The notes beneath the pieces were generated by a model. It was not told the DNA's origin, did no database searches, and worked only from the letters and a program-made list of their open reading frames with translations. A stretch of 45,275 nucleotides of DNA from Alphaproteobacteria bacterium UBA6149 (GTDB lineage Bacteria > Pseudomonadota > Alphaproteobacteria > Rickettsiales > UBA998). The translations under genes were made by a program, and so were the position numbers. The stretch lies in the NCBI GenBank assembly GCA_002423155.1, contig DIUV01000027.1, positions 1 through 45,275 of the forward strand. Reading direction: 5' to 3'. Shown piece after piece: positions 31,334 to 39,582 of this stretch; positions within the stretch are counted from its first letter, which is position 1; the number at the start of each line of letters is the position of its first letter.

Positions 31334-31699
31334 TTATTCTTTGGGGGGGCTGACCGACCAGAGTTTTTCTAGGCTGTAGATTTCGCGCACACCGGGTTTG
31401 AAGATGTGGACGATGACGTCGCCGGCATCGACCAAGACCCAGTCACAGGTTTCTTTGCCTTCGGCGTGGAGGTTGCTTAGGCCTTCTTGCTTTAGGCTGT
31501 CGATTAGTTTTTCGGCTAGGGAACCGACATGGCGTTGGGACAGGGCAGTGGCTACTACCATATAGTCGGCAAAGCTGGTTTTTCCTGCTAAATCTACGGA
31601 AATTACTTCTTCTGCTTTGTCGGCGTCTAAGGCGTTTACGATGAAGTCGGTTAGTTCTTTTCCGCTAAGGTGCGCGTTTTCAAGGTTCGAGGTAGTGAT
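31334..31699 (-). CDS. rsfS: Ribosome silencing factor RsfS
   Basis: The conserved RsfS core is clear: DADKAEEVISVDLAGKTSFADYMVVATALSQRHV followed by CDWVLVDAGDVIVHIFKPGVREIYSLEKLW. RsfS binds ribosomal protein L14 and blocks subunit joining when nutrients are low. The first in-frame ATG (31561) falls in the middle of the domain. The frame is open without ATG, GTG or TTG up to an ATC at 31697-31699, which has GGAG 7 bases upstream. An ATG at 31704-31706 lies in another frame. So the start is either a rare AUC codon or the N-terminus carries a one-base frameshift. The coordinates given cover the homologous frame (~121 residues). Confidence 0.85.
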   Translation of the reverse strand: MTTSNLENAHLSGKELTDFIVNALDADKAEEVISVDLAGKTSFADYMVVATALSQRHVGSLAEKLIDSLKQEGLSNLHAEGKETCDWVLVDAGDVIVHIFKPGVREIYSLEKLWSVSPPKE

Positions 31700-31851
31700 A
31701 GGACATCTCCAAGTTTATTAATTTATTTTATCTACTTACAACAAAAACATTTATTTTCCAAGGCTATTTTTATAAGTATCCTTGCAAACAACTAACAGGT
31801 CTATTTCATCAATCGGTAATTTTGTTATTTTATTAAAAAACCATCATTTGT

Positions 31852-31931
31852 ACCGCCGCAGGGCGGTATCCATGTCTATCAATTAGCTGTTAAGCCAATG
31901 GTTTGGCATGGATGCCGCTCTTCAGCGGCAT
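31852..31931. repeat. Palindromic intergenic repeat
   Basis: Two hairpins lie 45 bases apart: ACCGCC/GGCGGT (31852-31867) and ATGCCGCT/AGCGGCAT (31912-31931). CCATG and CATGG lie between them. This is a REP-like unit in the 357-base gap between rsfS and lysA, and nothing else is visible there. Confidence 0.6.
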
Positions 31932-32056
31932 GACAAGAGAGAAATTAGTGAAAAAATCTAAAATTAACGACTGATGAAATTGCCTTTAATCACTAAGGGC
32001 TTGACTATAAAAAACACTTGTGTACCCTCCCCTCATCAAATGAATATGGGATAAAA

Positions 32057-33319
32057 ATGGACTTTTTCCACTATAAAAACGGTGAGTTACATGCCGAGAA
32101 TGTAGCATTGGCACAATTGGCGGAAGAAATTGGTACGCCGTTTTATTGCTATTCTGCCCAGACTTTGCGCCATCATTATCAGGTTTTTTCCCAAAGTGTG
32201 GGGGAAAAGGCAAAAATTTGTTTTGCGGTTAAGTCAAATAGCAATCTCGCAGTGTTGAAAATTCTCGCAGCTGAGGGTTGCGGTGCGGATGTGGTTTCGG
32301 AAGGGGAAATTCGTTTGGCGTTGGCGGCAGGAATTGCGCCTGAAAATATCGTTTTTTCGGGAGTGGGGAAAACCAAGCGCGAAATGGAATTTGCCTTAGA
32401 ACAAAATATTTTCCAGTTTAATTTAGAATCCTTGCCCGAATTAGAGGCTTTGAGTGCAACTGCACAAAAACTGGGGAAAGAGGCGCGGATAGTGTTTCGG
32501 GTTAATCCGGATGTGGATGCTGGCACGCATGCGAAGATTTCCACCGGAAAAAAAGAAAATAAATTTGGCGTCAGCATGGAAGATGCGCCCAATTATTATG
32601 CACGTGCGGCGCAATTGCCTAATATTCGGGTGCAGGGGATTTCTGTGCATATTGGCTCGCAATTAACTTCGTTAGAGCCCTTTCGGCATGCGTTTGAACG
32701 GGTGAAGAAATTGGCGCTTAGTCTTCGCGCAGCCGGGCATAAGATTGACGTGCTGGATCTGGGCGGCGGCTTGGGAATTCCTTATAAACACGGGCAATTA
32801 CCGCCTAGCCCGGCGGAATATGGTCAGATTGTGCAAGAAACAATGGGGGATATGGATTGCTCGCTAGTGTTTGAACCGGGAAGGCTGATTGCTGGTAATG
32901 CAGGGGTGTTGGTTACCAAGGTTATTTACATCAAGCAGGCAAGTAATGACGATAAAAAATTTGTGATTGTCGATGCGGCGATGAATGATTTAATCCGCCC
33001 GTCTTTGTATGATGCTTGGCACGATATTGTCCCCGTTAAGGAAATGCCGACCAGTTCTTATGAAATTGCCGATGTGGTGGGCCCAGTTTGTGAAACGGGC
33101 GATACTTTTGCCGCAGATCGCGACGTGCCCCCGGTACAAGCGGATGATTTGTTGGTGTTTCGCTCCGCTGGTGCTTATGGTGCAGTGATGGGCTCTACCT
33201 ATAATGCGCGCCCCTTAGCGCCAGAAATATTGGTGGATGGGGATAAATATGCGGTGGTACGCAAACGTGCCAGCTATGAGGAAATGTTGGCGGTTTATAA
33301 TTTACCTGATTGGTTGTAA
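32057..33319 (+). CDS. lysA: Diaminopimelate decarboxylase
   Basis: This PLP enzyme of fold III makes L-lysine from meso-diaminopimelate, the last step of lysine synthesis. The PLP lysine is Lys59 in CFAVKSNSN. Family motifs are present: VSEGEIRLALAAGI, SVHIGSQL, the glycine-rich LDLGGGLGIPY, EPGRLIAGNAGVL and GPVCETGD, with the cysteine donated across the dimer. The ATG at 32057 (MDFFHYKNGEL) matches the usual N-terminus; the frame extends upstream to 32018 without homology. The length of 420 residues is normal. It stands alone, with an inverted-repeat element starting 5 bases after its stop. Confidence 0.96.
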   Translation: MDFFHYKNGELHAENVALAQLAEEIGTPFYCYSAQTLRHHYQVFSQSVGEKAKICFAVKSNSNLAVLKILAAEGCGADVVSEGEIRLALAAGIAPENIVFSGVGKTKREMEFALEQNIFQFNLESLPELEALSATAQKLGKEARIVFRVNPDVDAGTHAKISTGKKENKFGVSMEDAPNYYARAAQLPNIRVQGISVHIGSQLTSLEPFRHAFERVKKLALSLRAAGHKIDVLDLGGGLGIPYKHGQLPPSPAEYGQIVQETMGDMDCSLVFEPGRLIAGNAGVLVTKVIYIKQASNDDKKFVIVDAAMNDLIRPSLYDAWHDIVPVKEMPTSSYEIADVVGPVCETGDTFAADRDVPPVQADDLLVFRSAGAYGAVMGSTYNARPLAPEILVDGDKYAVVRKRASYEEMLAVYNLPDWL

Positions 33320-33324
33320 TAAAT

Positions 33325-33470
33325 TAGACTTCCTCATAAACTAATTGTAGTGATGCAGCTGAGTCGTTTCTTTCTGATGAAAAACCGCAGCGTAGCGGAG
33401 CTACGTGAGGATTTTGAAGAAGAAAAAACGTCGCAGATGCGTTGCTACAATTAGTTTATGAGGAAGTCTA
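33325..33470. mobile_element. MITE-like element A (146 bp)
   Basis: Perfect 26-base terminal inverted repeats (33325-33350 and 33445-33470, beginning TAGACTTCCTCATAAACTAA) enclose 94 bases with no ORF. Subterminal segments match the ends of element B at 35552-35777. The right end overlaps the ribosome site of the next gene. Confidence 0.85.
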
Positions 33471-33472
33471 TC

Positions 33473-35551
33473 ATGCCTGCGATAAAACTACACAATATTG
33501 AGAAAAAATACCTTATTTATAACTCTCCACGGGATCGTTTGTTGCAGGCTTTATGGCGCGGTAAGAGACGTTATTTCCGTGAGCATGAGGCGTTAAAACC
33601 CGTGACTTTAGAAATAAACAAAGGGGAAACCGTTGGTATTATTGGGGTGAATGGCTCGGGTAAGTCCACCATGTTGCAAATTATCTGTGGCACGCTATCT
33701 CCCTCCGCAGGAGAAGTTGTTACACACGGGAGAATTTCAGCTTTGTTGGAACTAGGCGCGGGTTTTAATCCCGATTTTTCTGGACGGGAGAATATTATTC
33801 TCAATGCGAGTATTTTGGGGTTGAGTGAAGCAGAAATCAATGAACGCTATGATGATATTGTTAGTTTTTCGGGGCTTGACCCTGCGGTGCTTTCGCGCCC
33901 GGTGCATACTTATTCTAGCGGTATGTATGTACGCTTGGCCTTTGCGGTAGCCATCTCCGTAAACCCCGACATATTGATTGTCGATGAAGCTTTGGCGGTG
34001 GGTGATGAGGCTTTTCAACGCAAATGCTTTGCCCGTATTCGCGCTTTACAAGAAAATGGCACCACCATTCTTTTTGTATCACATTCATCACAAAGCATTA
34101 CCGATCTTTGCAGTCGGGCGATTCTGTTAGATGCTGGAGAATTATTGCTCGACGGATTGCCCAAAGAAGTGGTGCATGAATATCATAAATTAATTTATGC
34201 CGCGCCCGAACAACGCAATTTACTGCGAGAAGCCATAAAAAATGGCACTTACAAACAAAATGAACCATTATTTGAAGATAAGACGGTTTTGCCCGAAAGC
34301 ATGGTGGAATACACTTCCCGTGGAGCAAAAATTATTGATCCCCATCTGGAAAAACTCTCTGGCGAGCGAGTTAATTTATTAGAAACAGGCAAAGAATATA
34401 TTTATACTTATAATGTAGAGTTTCTAGAAGCGGCAGAAAAAGTGCGCTGTGGGATGCTTATAAAAAGCAAAAGTGGCTTTGAATTGGGCGGATGTGGCAC
34501 TTCTAACTTGGCAAATACTATCGAAAAAATAGAAAAAGGCGCAACCTTGCAGGTTAGTTTTCGCTTCACCTGTAATTTACGCGAAGGTACTTATTATATC
34601 AATGCTGGCGCTTCTGCGGTACAAAATGAAGAAGTAATATTCTTGCACCGCATAATTGATGCGTGTAGCTTTCGTGTATTACCAGATGATAATTATGCTG
34701 CTGGTGGTATGATAAATTTTTCTATAATCCCCAAGACCAAATATATATCCCCCATGAAAAAAACTCCTTTTGCTAATATGACGCCCCCATTATTAATCGG
34801 TGCAACGGGAGGATCCGGCACGCGCGCGGTGCAATCACTGATTGCGGATGCTGGTTATTTTATGGGTGAAAATTTGCCGGATACGCGAGATGCTCATTTC
34901 ATGCTTCCCTATTTGGATAATCAAGCTAATGAGCTGTTTTCCGTTACTCGTTCGGTAAATTATTCGTTGGATGAATTACCTGCTGAACTCCGCGCACAAC
35001 ATGCGGACAGAATTTTACAGGCAACTACGGATTATGTAAATTCGGTTCCGACTAGCCAAAATACTAGCCAAAAATTATGGGGCTGGAAACAACCGCGCAA
35101 TATATTACTACTACCCTTTTGGAAAGAATTATTTCCCGAAATGACTTTCTTGCATGTAATTCGAGATGGTCGGGATATGGCTTATTCTGGAAATCAAAAT
35201 CTGCCTTATTGTCATTATGAAGCTATAATGGGAGAGGCATGGATAAAAAATGACCCAGCTTGCAGCATCCGCCTATGGAATAAAATAAATCTGGAAGCAA
35301 AAACTTGGTGTGAAGAAAATTTGGATGGGCGCTATTATATCTTAAAATACGAAGATTTATGCGCAAAGCCCGAAAAGACCATCCGCCAAATACTAGATTT
35401 TTTACAACAACCAACCACACAAGCGGAAACATTAGCACAATTAATTAAAGCCTCTTCTCGTGTAGCAAGTTGGAAAAATCAGCCCACAGAAGAAATAGAA
35501 AAAATCACTGAGTTGGGGCTGCCTGCCCTAAAAATGTTTGGCTATGAATAA
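33473..35551 (+). CDS. Wzt-type polysaccharide ABC ATPase fused to a sulfotransferase
   Basis: The 692-residue protein combines three parts. Residues ~1-240 are a polysaccharide-export ATPase (Wzt/TagH-type): Walker A GVNGSGKST (58-66), signature YSSGMYVRLAFA, Walker B ILIVDEALAVGD, and switch LFVSHS. Residues ~265-415 look like the Wzt C-terminal carbohydrate-binding beta sandwich. Residues ~437-692 are a sulfotransferase-like domain with a PAPS 5'-phosphosulfate loop GATGGSGTRAV, the 3'-phosphate motif HVIRDGRDMAYS and the ILKYEDLCAKP block. The protein may couple export of a surface glycan with its sulfation, though cytosolic ATPase and sulfotransferase could also act separately. No Wzm permease is adjacent. 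The ATG 33473 uses GAGGA inside element A. Confidence 0.88.
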   Translation: MPAIKLHNIEKKYLIYNSPRDRLLQALWRGKRRYFREHEALKPVTLEINKGETVGIIGVNGSGKSTMLQIICGTLSPSAGEVVTHGRISALLELGAGFNPDFSGRENIILNASILGLSEAEINERYDDIVSFSGLDPAVLSRPVHTYSSGMYVRLAFAVAISVNPDILIVDEALAVGDEAFQRKCFARIRALQENGTTILFVSHSSQSITDLCSRAILLDAGELLLDGLPKEVVHEYHKLIYAAPEQRNLLREAIKNGTYKQNEPLFEDKTVLPESMVEYTSRGAKIIDPHLEKLSGERVNLLETGKEYIYTYNVEFLEAAEKVRCGMLIKSKSGFELGGCGTSNLANTIEKIEKGATLQVSFRFTCNLREGTYYINAGASAVQNEEVIFLHRIIDACSFRVLPDDNYAAGGMINFSIIPKTKYISPMKKTPFANMTPPLLIGATGGSGTRAVQSLIADAGYFMGENLPDTRDAHFMLPYLDNQANELFSVTRSVNYSLDELPAELRAQHADRILQATTDYVNSVPTSQNTSQKLWGWKQPRNILLLPFWKELFPEMTFLHVIRDGRDMAYSGNQNLPYCHYEAIMGEAWIKNDPACSIRLWNKINLEAKTWCEENLDGRYYILKYEDLCAKPEKTIRQILDFLQQPTTQAETLAQLIKASSRVASWKNQPTEEIEKITELGLPALKMFGYE

Positions 35552-35777
35552 ACTTCCTGTTTTTCTCATTGTAGCAACGCATCTGCGCCGTTTTTTCTTC
35601 TTCGTGCTCGCTAGAAACATGCCCCCCAGCATGTTTCTTTTACGCTCACACTCTCTCTAAGCCGCTACGCTGCCCCTTCTCTAAAAACATGCCTTTAAGT
35701 CATGTTTTTTAAACATTCAGGGTTTCATCAGAAAGAAACGACTCAGCTGCATCACTACAATGAGAAAAACGGGAAGT
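35552..35777. mobile_element. MITE-like element B (226 bp)
   Basis: The 23-base terminal inverted repeats (35552-35574 and 35755-35777, ACTTCCTGTTTTTCTCATTG...) match with one mismatch. The inner sequences CAACGCATCTGCG and the TGATGCAGCTGAGTCG block are shared with element A. Inside are two hairpins built on AAACATGC/GCATGTTT. It begins at the last base of the stop codon of the fusion gene. Confidence 0.8.
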
Positions 35778-35811
35778 CTGATACTAATTCTTTCGCGCCC
35801 AGCGCATAAGC

Positions 35812-35914
35812 GGATACACCGCCACCGCCTTGCTACCCAATTTACGGCAAGATTTATAATCCGCAGCGCAATTTCACCACGATTCGCAATCAATATTTTC
35901 TTAAATCGGGGCAT
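35812..35914 (-). pseudogene. Biotin carboxylase 5' fragment, copy 1
   Basis: The reverse strand encodes MPRFKKILIANRGEIALRII, the start of AccC/PccA-type biotin carboxylases. A one-base deletion after RII shifts the frame; the DNA continues as SCRKLG.KAVAVY in the next frame. It ends at about codon 35. It lies inside the left direct repeat. Confidence 0.75.
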
Positions 35915-35948
35915 AGTTTCGTTTCTTTCCCAGATTTTTTAGTGCTTA

Positions 35949-36114
35949 TATATTCACAACAGATGAAGATGCGGATTTGTAACCTAAGATTTTTATTCAA
36001 AGAATACAGGGTAAAACCGCAGGAGTACTTATTGCTACTTCAAGGTTTTACCCTGTATTATCTGAATAAAAATCGCCGTGTAGAAAATTGGCATCTTCAT
36101 CTGTTGTGAATATA
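35949..36114. mobile_element. MITE-like element C (166 bp)
   Basis: Perfect 24-base terminal inverted repeats (TATATTCACAACAGATGAAG...) lie at 35949-35972 and 36091-36114. An inner near-palindrome (TTTTTATTCA...GGGTAAAACC and its complement) makes almost the whole element foldable. It is absent from direct repeat 2, so insertion after duplication is directly visible. A TA at each border suggests a TA target. Confidence 0.88.
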
Positions 36115-36205
36115 CTAATACAGCCCTCCTGTTTAGCAATCTTTTTGGAAAAGCCCAAGCTTTTTTAAATTTGAGGGTAGAAGATAAGGAAAGTAAACTC
36201 AAGAA

Positions 36206-36811
36206 TTATTGATCCTTATCTAGTTTTTCTGGATCAATAACTTCCAAAATCGCAAATTTGGTGGCATCAGAAAGACACATCTCATTTGAAAGCCATTCAT
36301 TTACCATCTTTGTAAGAAGTATCTTATCAATTGGCGCATGTTCTGGCTCTATATGTGGCTTGTAACATTTTGCTTGTGCAATAAAATACTCAATGTTAAT
36401 TGGATCTTCATAGAGTAAAAATTCAATGATAGACTCCAAGGTTTCTTTTTCTATCAAGCTTTTGGCAACCCACACAACGACTTCTTCCATTCCTTGTTGA
36501 TAGTTATAAACGAACTCATCATGTCCATTTATTTCAAGAAAAAACACAGAAATGGCTAGGCTTGCCCGTTTATTGCCATTATTAAAAGCGTGATTCTTGT
36601 TTATCCCATAAACAATATGCGCCAGTTTGTTGATAAAAGAGGGATAATATTCATCATTTTGTATATGATGCAGAACACTGTCTAGTTTTCCTCTATCAAC
36701 AATAATTTCTGGTGGAGAAACACCGCGTAGTTTTTCTGTATAATTAAAGACTATTTTATGAATTTCTATAGCCTTGTCTGTGTCGAAACCTTCGTAAACA
36801 ACATTTGCCAT
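36206..36811 (-). CDS. Doc/Fic-family toxin
   Basis: This 201-residue protein carries HAFNNGNKRAS, the Fic/Doc catalytic motif (H-x-F-x-x-G/A-N-K-R). The Lys in place of the second Gly of HPFxxGNGR is typical of Doc toxins, which phosphorylate elongation factor Tu and stop translation. Fic AMP-transferases instead have GNGR. The N-terminal YEGFDTDKAIEIHKIVFNYT and LDSVLHHIQND segments also fit the Doc fold. An extra ~50 residue C-terminal tail is present. Its start overlaps the stop of the partner gene (TAATG), so the partner is made first. The pair sits between two direct repeats. Confidence 0.82.
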   Translation of the reverse strand: MANVVYEGFDTDKAIEIHKIVFNYTEKLRGVSPPEIIVDRGKLDSVLHHIQNDEYYPSFINKLAHIVYGINKNHAFNNGNKRASLAISVFFLEINGHDEFVYNYQQGMEEVVVWVAKSLIEKETLESIIEFLLYEDPINIEYFIAQAKCYKPHIEPEHAPIDKILLTKMVNEWLSNEMCLSDATKFAILEVIDPEKLDKDQ

Positions 36812-37824
36812 TATCTATCTCGCAACCGCTTATAAACATCGAGAGATTCTTTGATTCGCTCCTCCAAGGCTTTGCTTTTTTCGCCTAAGAAGCGTTCATA
36901 ATCGCTCTCTGGCATGGTTTGGATATATGCCTCAAGTTTATCATGGATTGCGTCACGCAGACTATAATCACGACTGGCCATTTTGGTTCGCACATCTTGT
37001 ATGTGCGGCTTAAACAATGATTTTTGTCCGAATTTTTCTATTAAATCAGTCGCTTCTTTAACGGATAATTGCCTACCTAGTTTTTCAACTTCGCTTTGTA
37101 GTTCCTCAGGCAGTCCTGCCTCGAATGAGGCAATTAAATTCAGTACTTCTGCATAAAAAGTATCTCGCACATTATGTTTGGACTCAATATTGAGAATCTT
37201 GCGATATTCCGCAGCTTTTTCCTGAAAAATGCTTTTATATACCGCATCCGTACAATGTTTGTATTTCCATTGATTGCCCTCTACATATTTATTTAGTGCA
37301 GAGGTGAATTCTTTACGATAATTCTCCTCTTGAAAAGCAGCGGGTAAGAAATGTTCATCTCGTTGGTTAATAAATGTTTTATTGCCTGCTTTTTCCAAAA
37401 CCACTTTGGTCACAATATCTAAAATACGTGAGCGGATTACTCTAGCTTTATCGCTATTAGTGATAAGCATAGCAATATTAAGAAAAGCCCGAAAACTAAA
37501 AACCCCCAACTGCGGAACTTTAGGATCTATGTCGACGACATAAATGTCGTCGACATCTGCTAAATCTTTGAATTTCTTTAATTCTATACTCTTTAGAATC
37601 TGATAGCCATTGTTAGAAAGTTCTGCATTATGCTCACTTATCACACGATCAATAGTTCGCTCATCAACCTCCAGCAATTTTGCGATTTGAGATTTTGTAA
37701 ATATCGACATGCCATTGAATTTAACACTACCAAAGCCAAGCTCCTCCTCAATCTCTTTAAGAGCAACTGAGTTATTCAACACATTTTGCCGCCTTAATGT
37801 AGAAGTAGTTAAATCTTTGCTCAT
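36811..37824 (-). CDS. HTH DNA-binding protein, putative antitoxin/regulator of the Doc pair
   Basis: The 337-residue protein has an N-terminal helix-turn-helix (FTKSQIAKLLEVDERTIDRVISEH, ~40-65) and a long helical remainder. The block VFSFRAFLNIAMLITNSDKARVIRSRILDIV resembles RhuM/antirepressor-like proteins often paired with Fic/Doc toxins. It is coupled to the toxin gene by TAATG. It probably represses the operon and may neutralise the toxin; a Fic-inhibitory motif ([S/T]xxxE[G/N]) is not obvious. Upstream the operon is joined to a truncated biotin carboxylase leader and its promoter. Confidence 0.65.
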   Translation of the reverse strand: MSKDLTTSTLRRQNVLNNSVALKEIEEELGFGSVKFNGMSIFTKSQIAKLLEVDERTIDRVISEHNAELSNNGYQILKSIELKKFKDLADVDDIYVVDIDPKVPQLGVFSFRAFLNIAMLITNSDKARVIRSRILDIVTKVVLEKAGNKTFINQRDEHFLPAAFQEENYRKEFTSALNKYVEGNQWKYKHCTDAVYKSIFQEKAAEYRKILNIESKHNVRDTFYAEVLNLIASFEAGLPEELQSEVEKLGRQLSVKEATDLIEKFGQKSLFKPHIQDVRTKMASRDYSLRDAIHDKLEAYIQTMPESDYERFLGEKSKALEERIKESLDVYKRLRDR

Positions 37825-37856
37825 GCAGTTATAACTCCAAGCATTTTTTAATTTTA

Positions 37857-37967
37857 TTATTTCGAATACACCGCCACCGCCTTGATACCCAATTTACGGC
37901 AAGATTTTATAATCCGCAGCGCAATTTCTCCACGATTCGCAATCAATATTTTCTTAAATGGGGGCAT
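37857..37967 (-). pseudogene. Biotin carboxylase 5' fragment, copy 2 (36-codon leader ORF)
   Basis: The fragment reads MPPFKKILIANRGEIALRII and on to KAVAVYSK before a stop, so the N-terminus of an AccC/PccA-like protein is intact and then cut. Unlike copy 1 it has no frame error. It stands 32 bases before the start of the HTH/toxin operon on the same strand, so it may still be translated as a leader. Confidence 0.78.
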
Positions 37968-38060
37968 AGTTTCGTTTCTTTCCCAGATTTTTTAGTGCTA
38001 TTCTAATACAGCCCTCCTGTTTAGCAATCTTTTTGGAAAAGCCCAAGCTTTTTTAAATTG
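37864..38060. repeat. Direct repeat 2 (accC-type promoter and 5' end)
   Basis: This is the uninterrupted copy of the sequence at 35812-36171. Both copies break off at about codon 35 of the biotin carboxylase frame and about 95 bases upstream of its ATG. Confidence 0.82.
38000..38027 (-). promoter_or_regulatory. Promoter in direct repeat 2
   Basis: On the reverse strand, TTGCTA (38022-38027), a 16-base spacer and TAGAAT (38000-38005) lie ~33 bases before the leader ATG. In copy 1 the MITE is inserted at this -10 box. It could drive the antitoxin-toxin operon. Confidence 0.5.
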
Positions 38061-38106
38061 GGGGTGTTGGTATATCGTTTTGTTTATAAAACGCGAGTAA
38101 TTATAA

Positions 38107-38925
38107 TTATGTTGGCGCAGGATACTCGCCTCCAGGAGTTTCTCTTTCTGATAGGTAATCCATGGGTAATAACTTCGCCGATCTTAAATCATCAAGCGTT
38201 ATTTGGTTTTCTTGAAGCAAAGAAATTTTTTTGCCACAAAGCTCTATACCTATACCTTTTAAGTGAAATGATATTTTATCTAGAAGTATGCCAATTAATT
38301 CCTCACATTTTTTTAGATCTTCATCGCTTGTACTAGAAAGCACAGACATTATAAATTCAGCCTCATATACATCATTTTCACCAAGCTCTTCTTCATCAGG
38401 ATCCAATATTATATAAACAGAAGTAAAAAACCCACCATGAGGCTTTTTAAGCTCCGTTTCAAATATTTTGAGTACGGGTCTAAACCTTCTATTAAATTCA
38501 TCAGGAAAAGCAGGAGCAGCATACCTTGATGCCACCCAACGAACCAATGTTTGCTTATTTTTATCCGAAAGTAAATTTGATTCTGGCTTTATTTTATTCA
38601 ACAAGCGTCTATCAAAAAACATACGTTCGTGAATATTAAACTCAAAACAACTGGGGCTGCCATTTATAATAAAATCCAAGTGTAATTTCCTTGGATTATT
38701 TCTGCCAACGTAAGCATTATCTTTTTTAACAGGGCGAGCCAATATATACTCAGCCAATGGCTCCTTATCAAAATCTTCAATGCTTACAGAACAACTATGA
38801 GTTAATATTACATAAATACCATCCTCACACCAATGGTTAGGATGAATAATATTTTTTACATCCTCTGAATCTATGGCAAAAAAACAGGAGCATTGACGCC
38901 ATTCAGAAATGGTTGAAACGCTCAT
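38107..38925 (-). CDS. Third gene of the TIGR04255 operon, unknown
   Basis: I do not recognise this 272-residue acidic protein (MSVSTISEWRQCSCFFAIDSED...). Early blocks are YVILTHSCSVSIEDFDKEPLAEYILARPV, then a cluster RWVASRYAAPAFPDEFNRRF, resembling a family of hypothetical proteins that share a 'T/S-H/Q-S/D-C' element, but I cannot name it. The C-terminal half is helical with many Glu/Asp/Leu. It starts 5 bases after the HTH gene stop, so it belongs to the same operon. It may be an effector or partner in a defence or stress module; this is inference only. Confidence 0.62.
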   Translation of the reverse strand: MSVSTISEWRQCSCFFAIDSEDVKNIIHPNHWCEDGIYVILTHSCSVSIEDFDKEPLAEYILARPVKKDNAYVGRNNPRKLHLDFIINGSPSCFEFNIHERMFFDRRLLNKIKPESNLLSDKNKQTLVRWVASRYAAPAFPDEFNRRFRPVLKIFETELKKPHGGFFTSVYIILDPDEEELGENDVYEAEFIMSVLSSTSDEDLKKCEELIGILLDKISFHLKGIGIELCGKKISLLQENQITLDDLRSAKLLPMDYLSERETPGGEYPAPT

Positions 38926-38930
38926 TATTT

Positions 38931-39578
38931 TTATCCATTATCCATGTAAGCTTCATAAATACCACTTATCAAACCAAGATTCTTAGTTTTCATCCACGAA
39001 CCGACGGCAGGTCTGTCTGCTATTGATTTAATAGATTGGATTAACTGCGAGGCAACTTCTTTAGGATTATCATTAGATTCCATCAGAACTTCTTCCAATG
39101 TTTTTTCTTTTGTTCCTATAATTCTATTACGATATAGAGAAATATTGGTTTTTATTTCTGAAGGAAGGGCGTCAGCAAACTCCTCCAACCACTCTATTTT
39201 ATCACTATTCTCAATTCTCGCTGCGACGGTCTTACCATCTATCCAATCATAAATAGCCGTTCTTGATACATTCAACAACTTAGCTGCAAATGATTTACTT
39301 ATATATAATTCATCAATAATATTTTTCACCCTTAATCCGATAGGGGATGGCACATTATCTGTGTATACCAAAGGAATATCTCGATTATCCTTTATAATTC
39401 TTGAAACAAATCCATAAGTTGTGAAGCTATTGGGCCAAGATAATGTAATTTTTTTTCCATCTGCTGCTGTTGTAACAAAAGAATCTTCTATGTTACATTG
39501 AGAATAAAGAGCTTGCTTATGCCAATTAAAATAATGTGAGTTATCAAACGGTTCTGATGACATAACAGAGAAAGCCAT
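38931..39578 (-). CDS. HTH protein, second gene of the TIGR04255 operon
   Basis: The 215-residue protein starts best at ATG 39578 (MAFSVMSSEPFDNS), with GAAGGA upstream; the reading to 39608 overlaps the previous gene. Residues ~85-115 hold a helix-turn-helix: IDELYISKSFAAKLLNVSRTAIYDWIDGKT. The rest is unknown. It lies 4 bases after the TIGR04255 gene stop. It could bind the palindrome upstream of the operon, as operon-encoded HTH proteins often do. Confidence 0.65.
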   Translation of the reverse strand: MAFSVMSSEPFDNSHYFNWHKQALYSQCNIEDSFVTTAADGKKITLSWPNSFTTYGFVSRIIKDNRDIPLVYTDNVPSPIGLRVKNIIDELYISKSFAAKLLNVSRTAIYDWIDGKTVAARIENSDKIEWLEEFADALPSEIKTNISLYRNRIIGTKEKTLEEVLMESNDNPKEVASQLIQSIKSIADRPAVGSWMKTKNLGLISGIYEAYMDNG

Positions 39579-39582
39579 AAAA

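Larger units (their letters stand above)
35812..36171. repeat. Direct repeat 1 (accC-type promoter and 5' end), split by a MITE
   Basis: Apart from the 166-base insertion at 35949-36114, this ~194-base sequence matches 37864-38060 nearly base for base. It includes the start of a biotin carboxylase gene and its upstream region. Together the two copies flank the Doc/Fic toxin pair. No complete gene lies in 35552-36205. Confidence 0.8.

Noticed and set aside
36206..37824. Fic AMP-transferase rather than Doc
   Set aside because: The motif HAFNNGNKR has Lys where Fic enzymes have Gly, which fits Doc-type kinases better.
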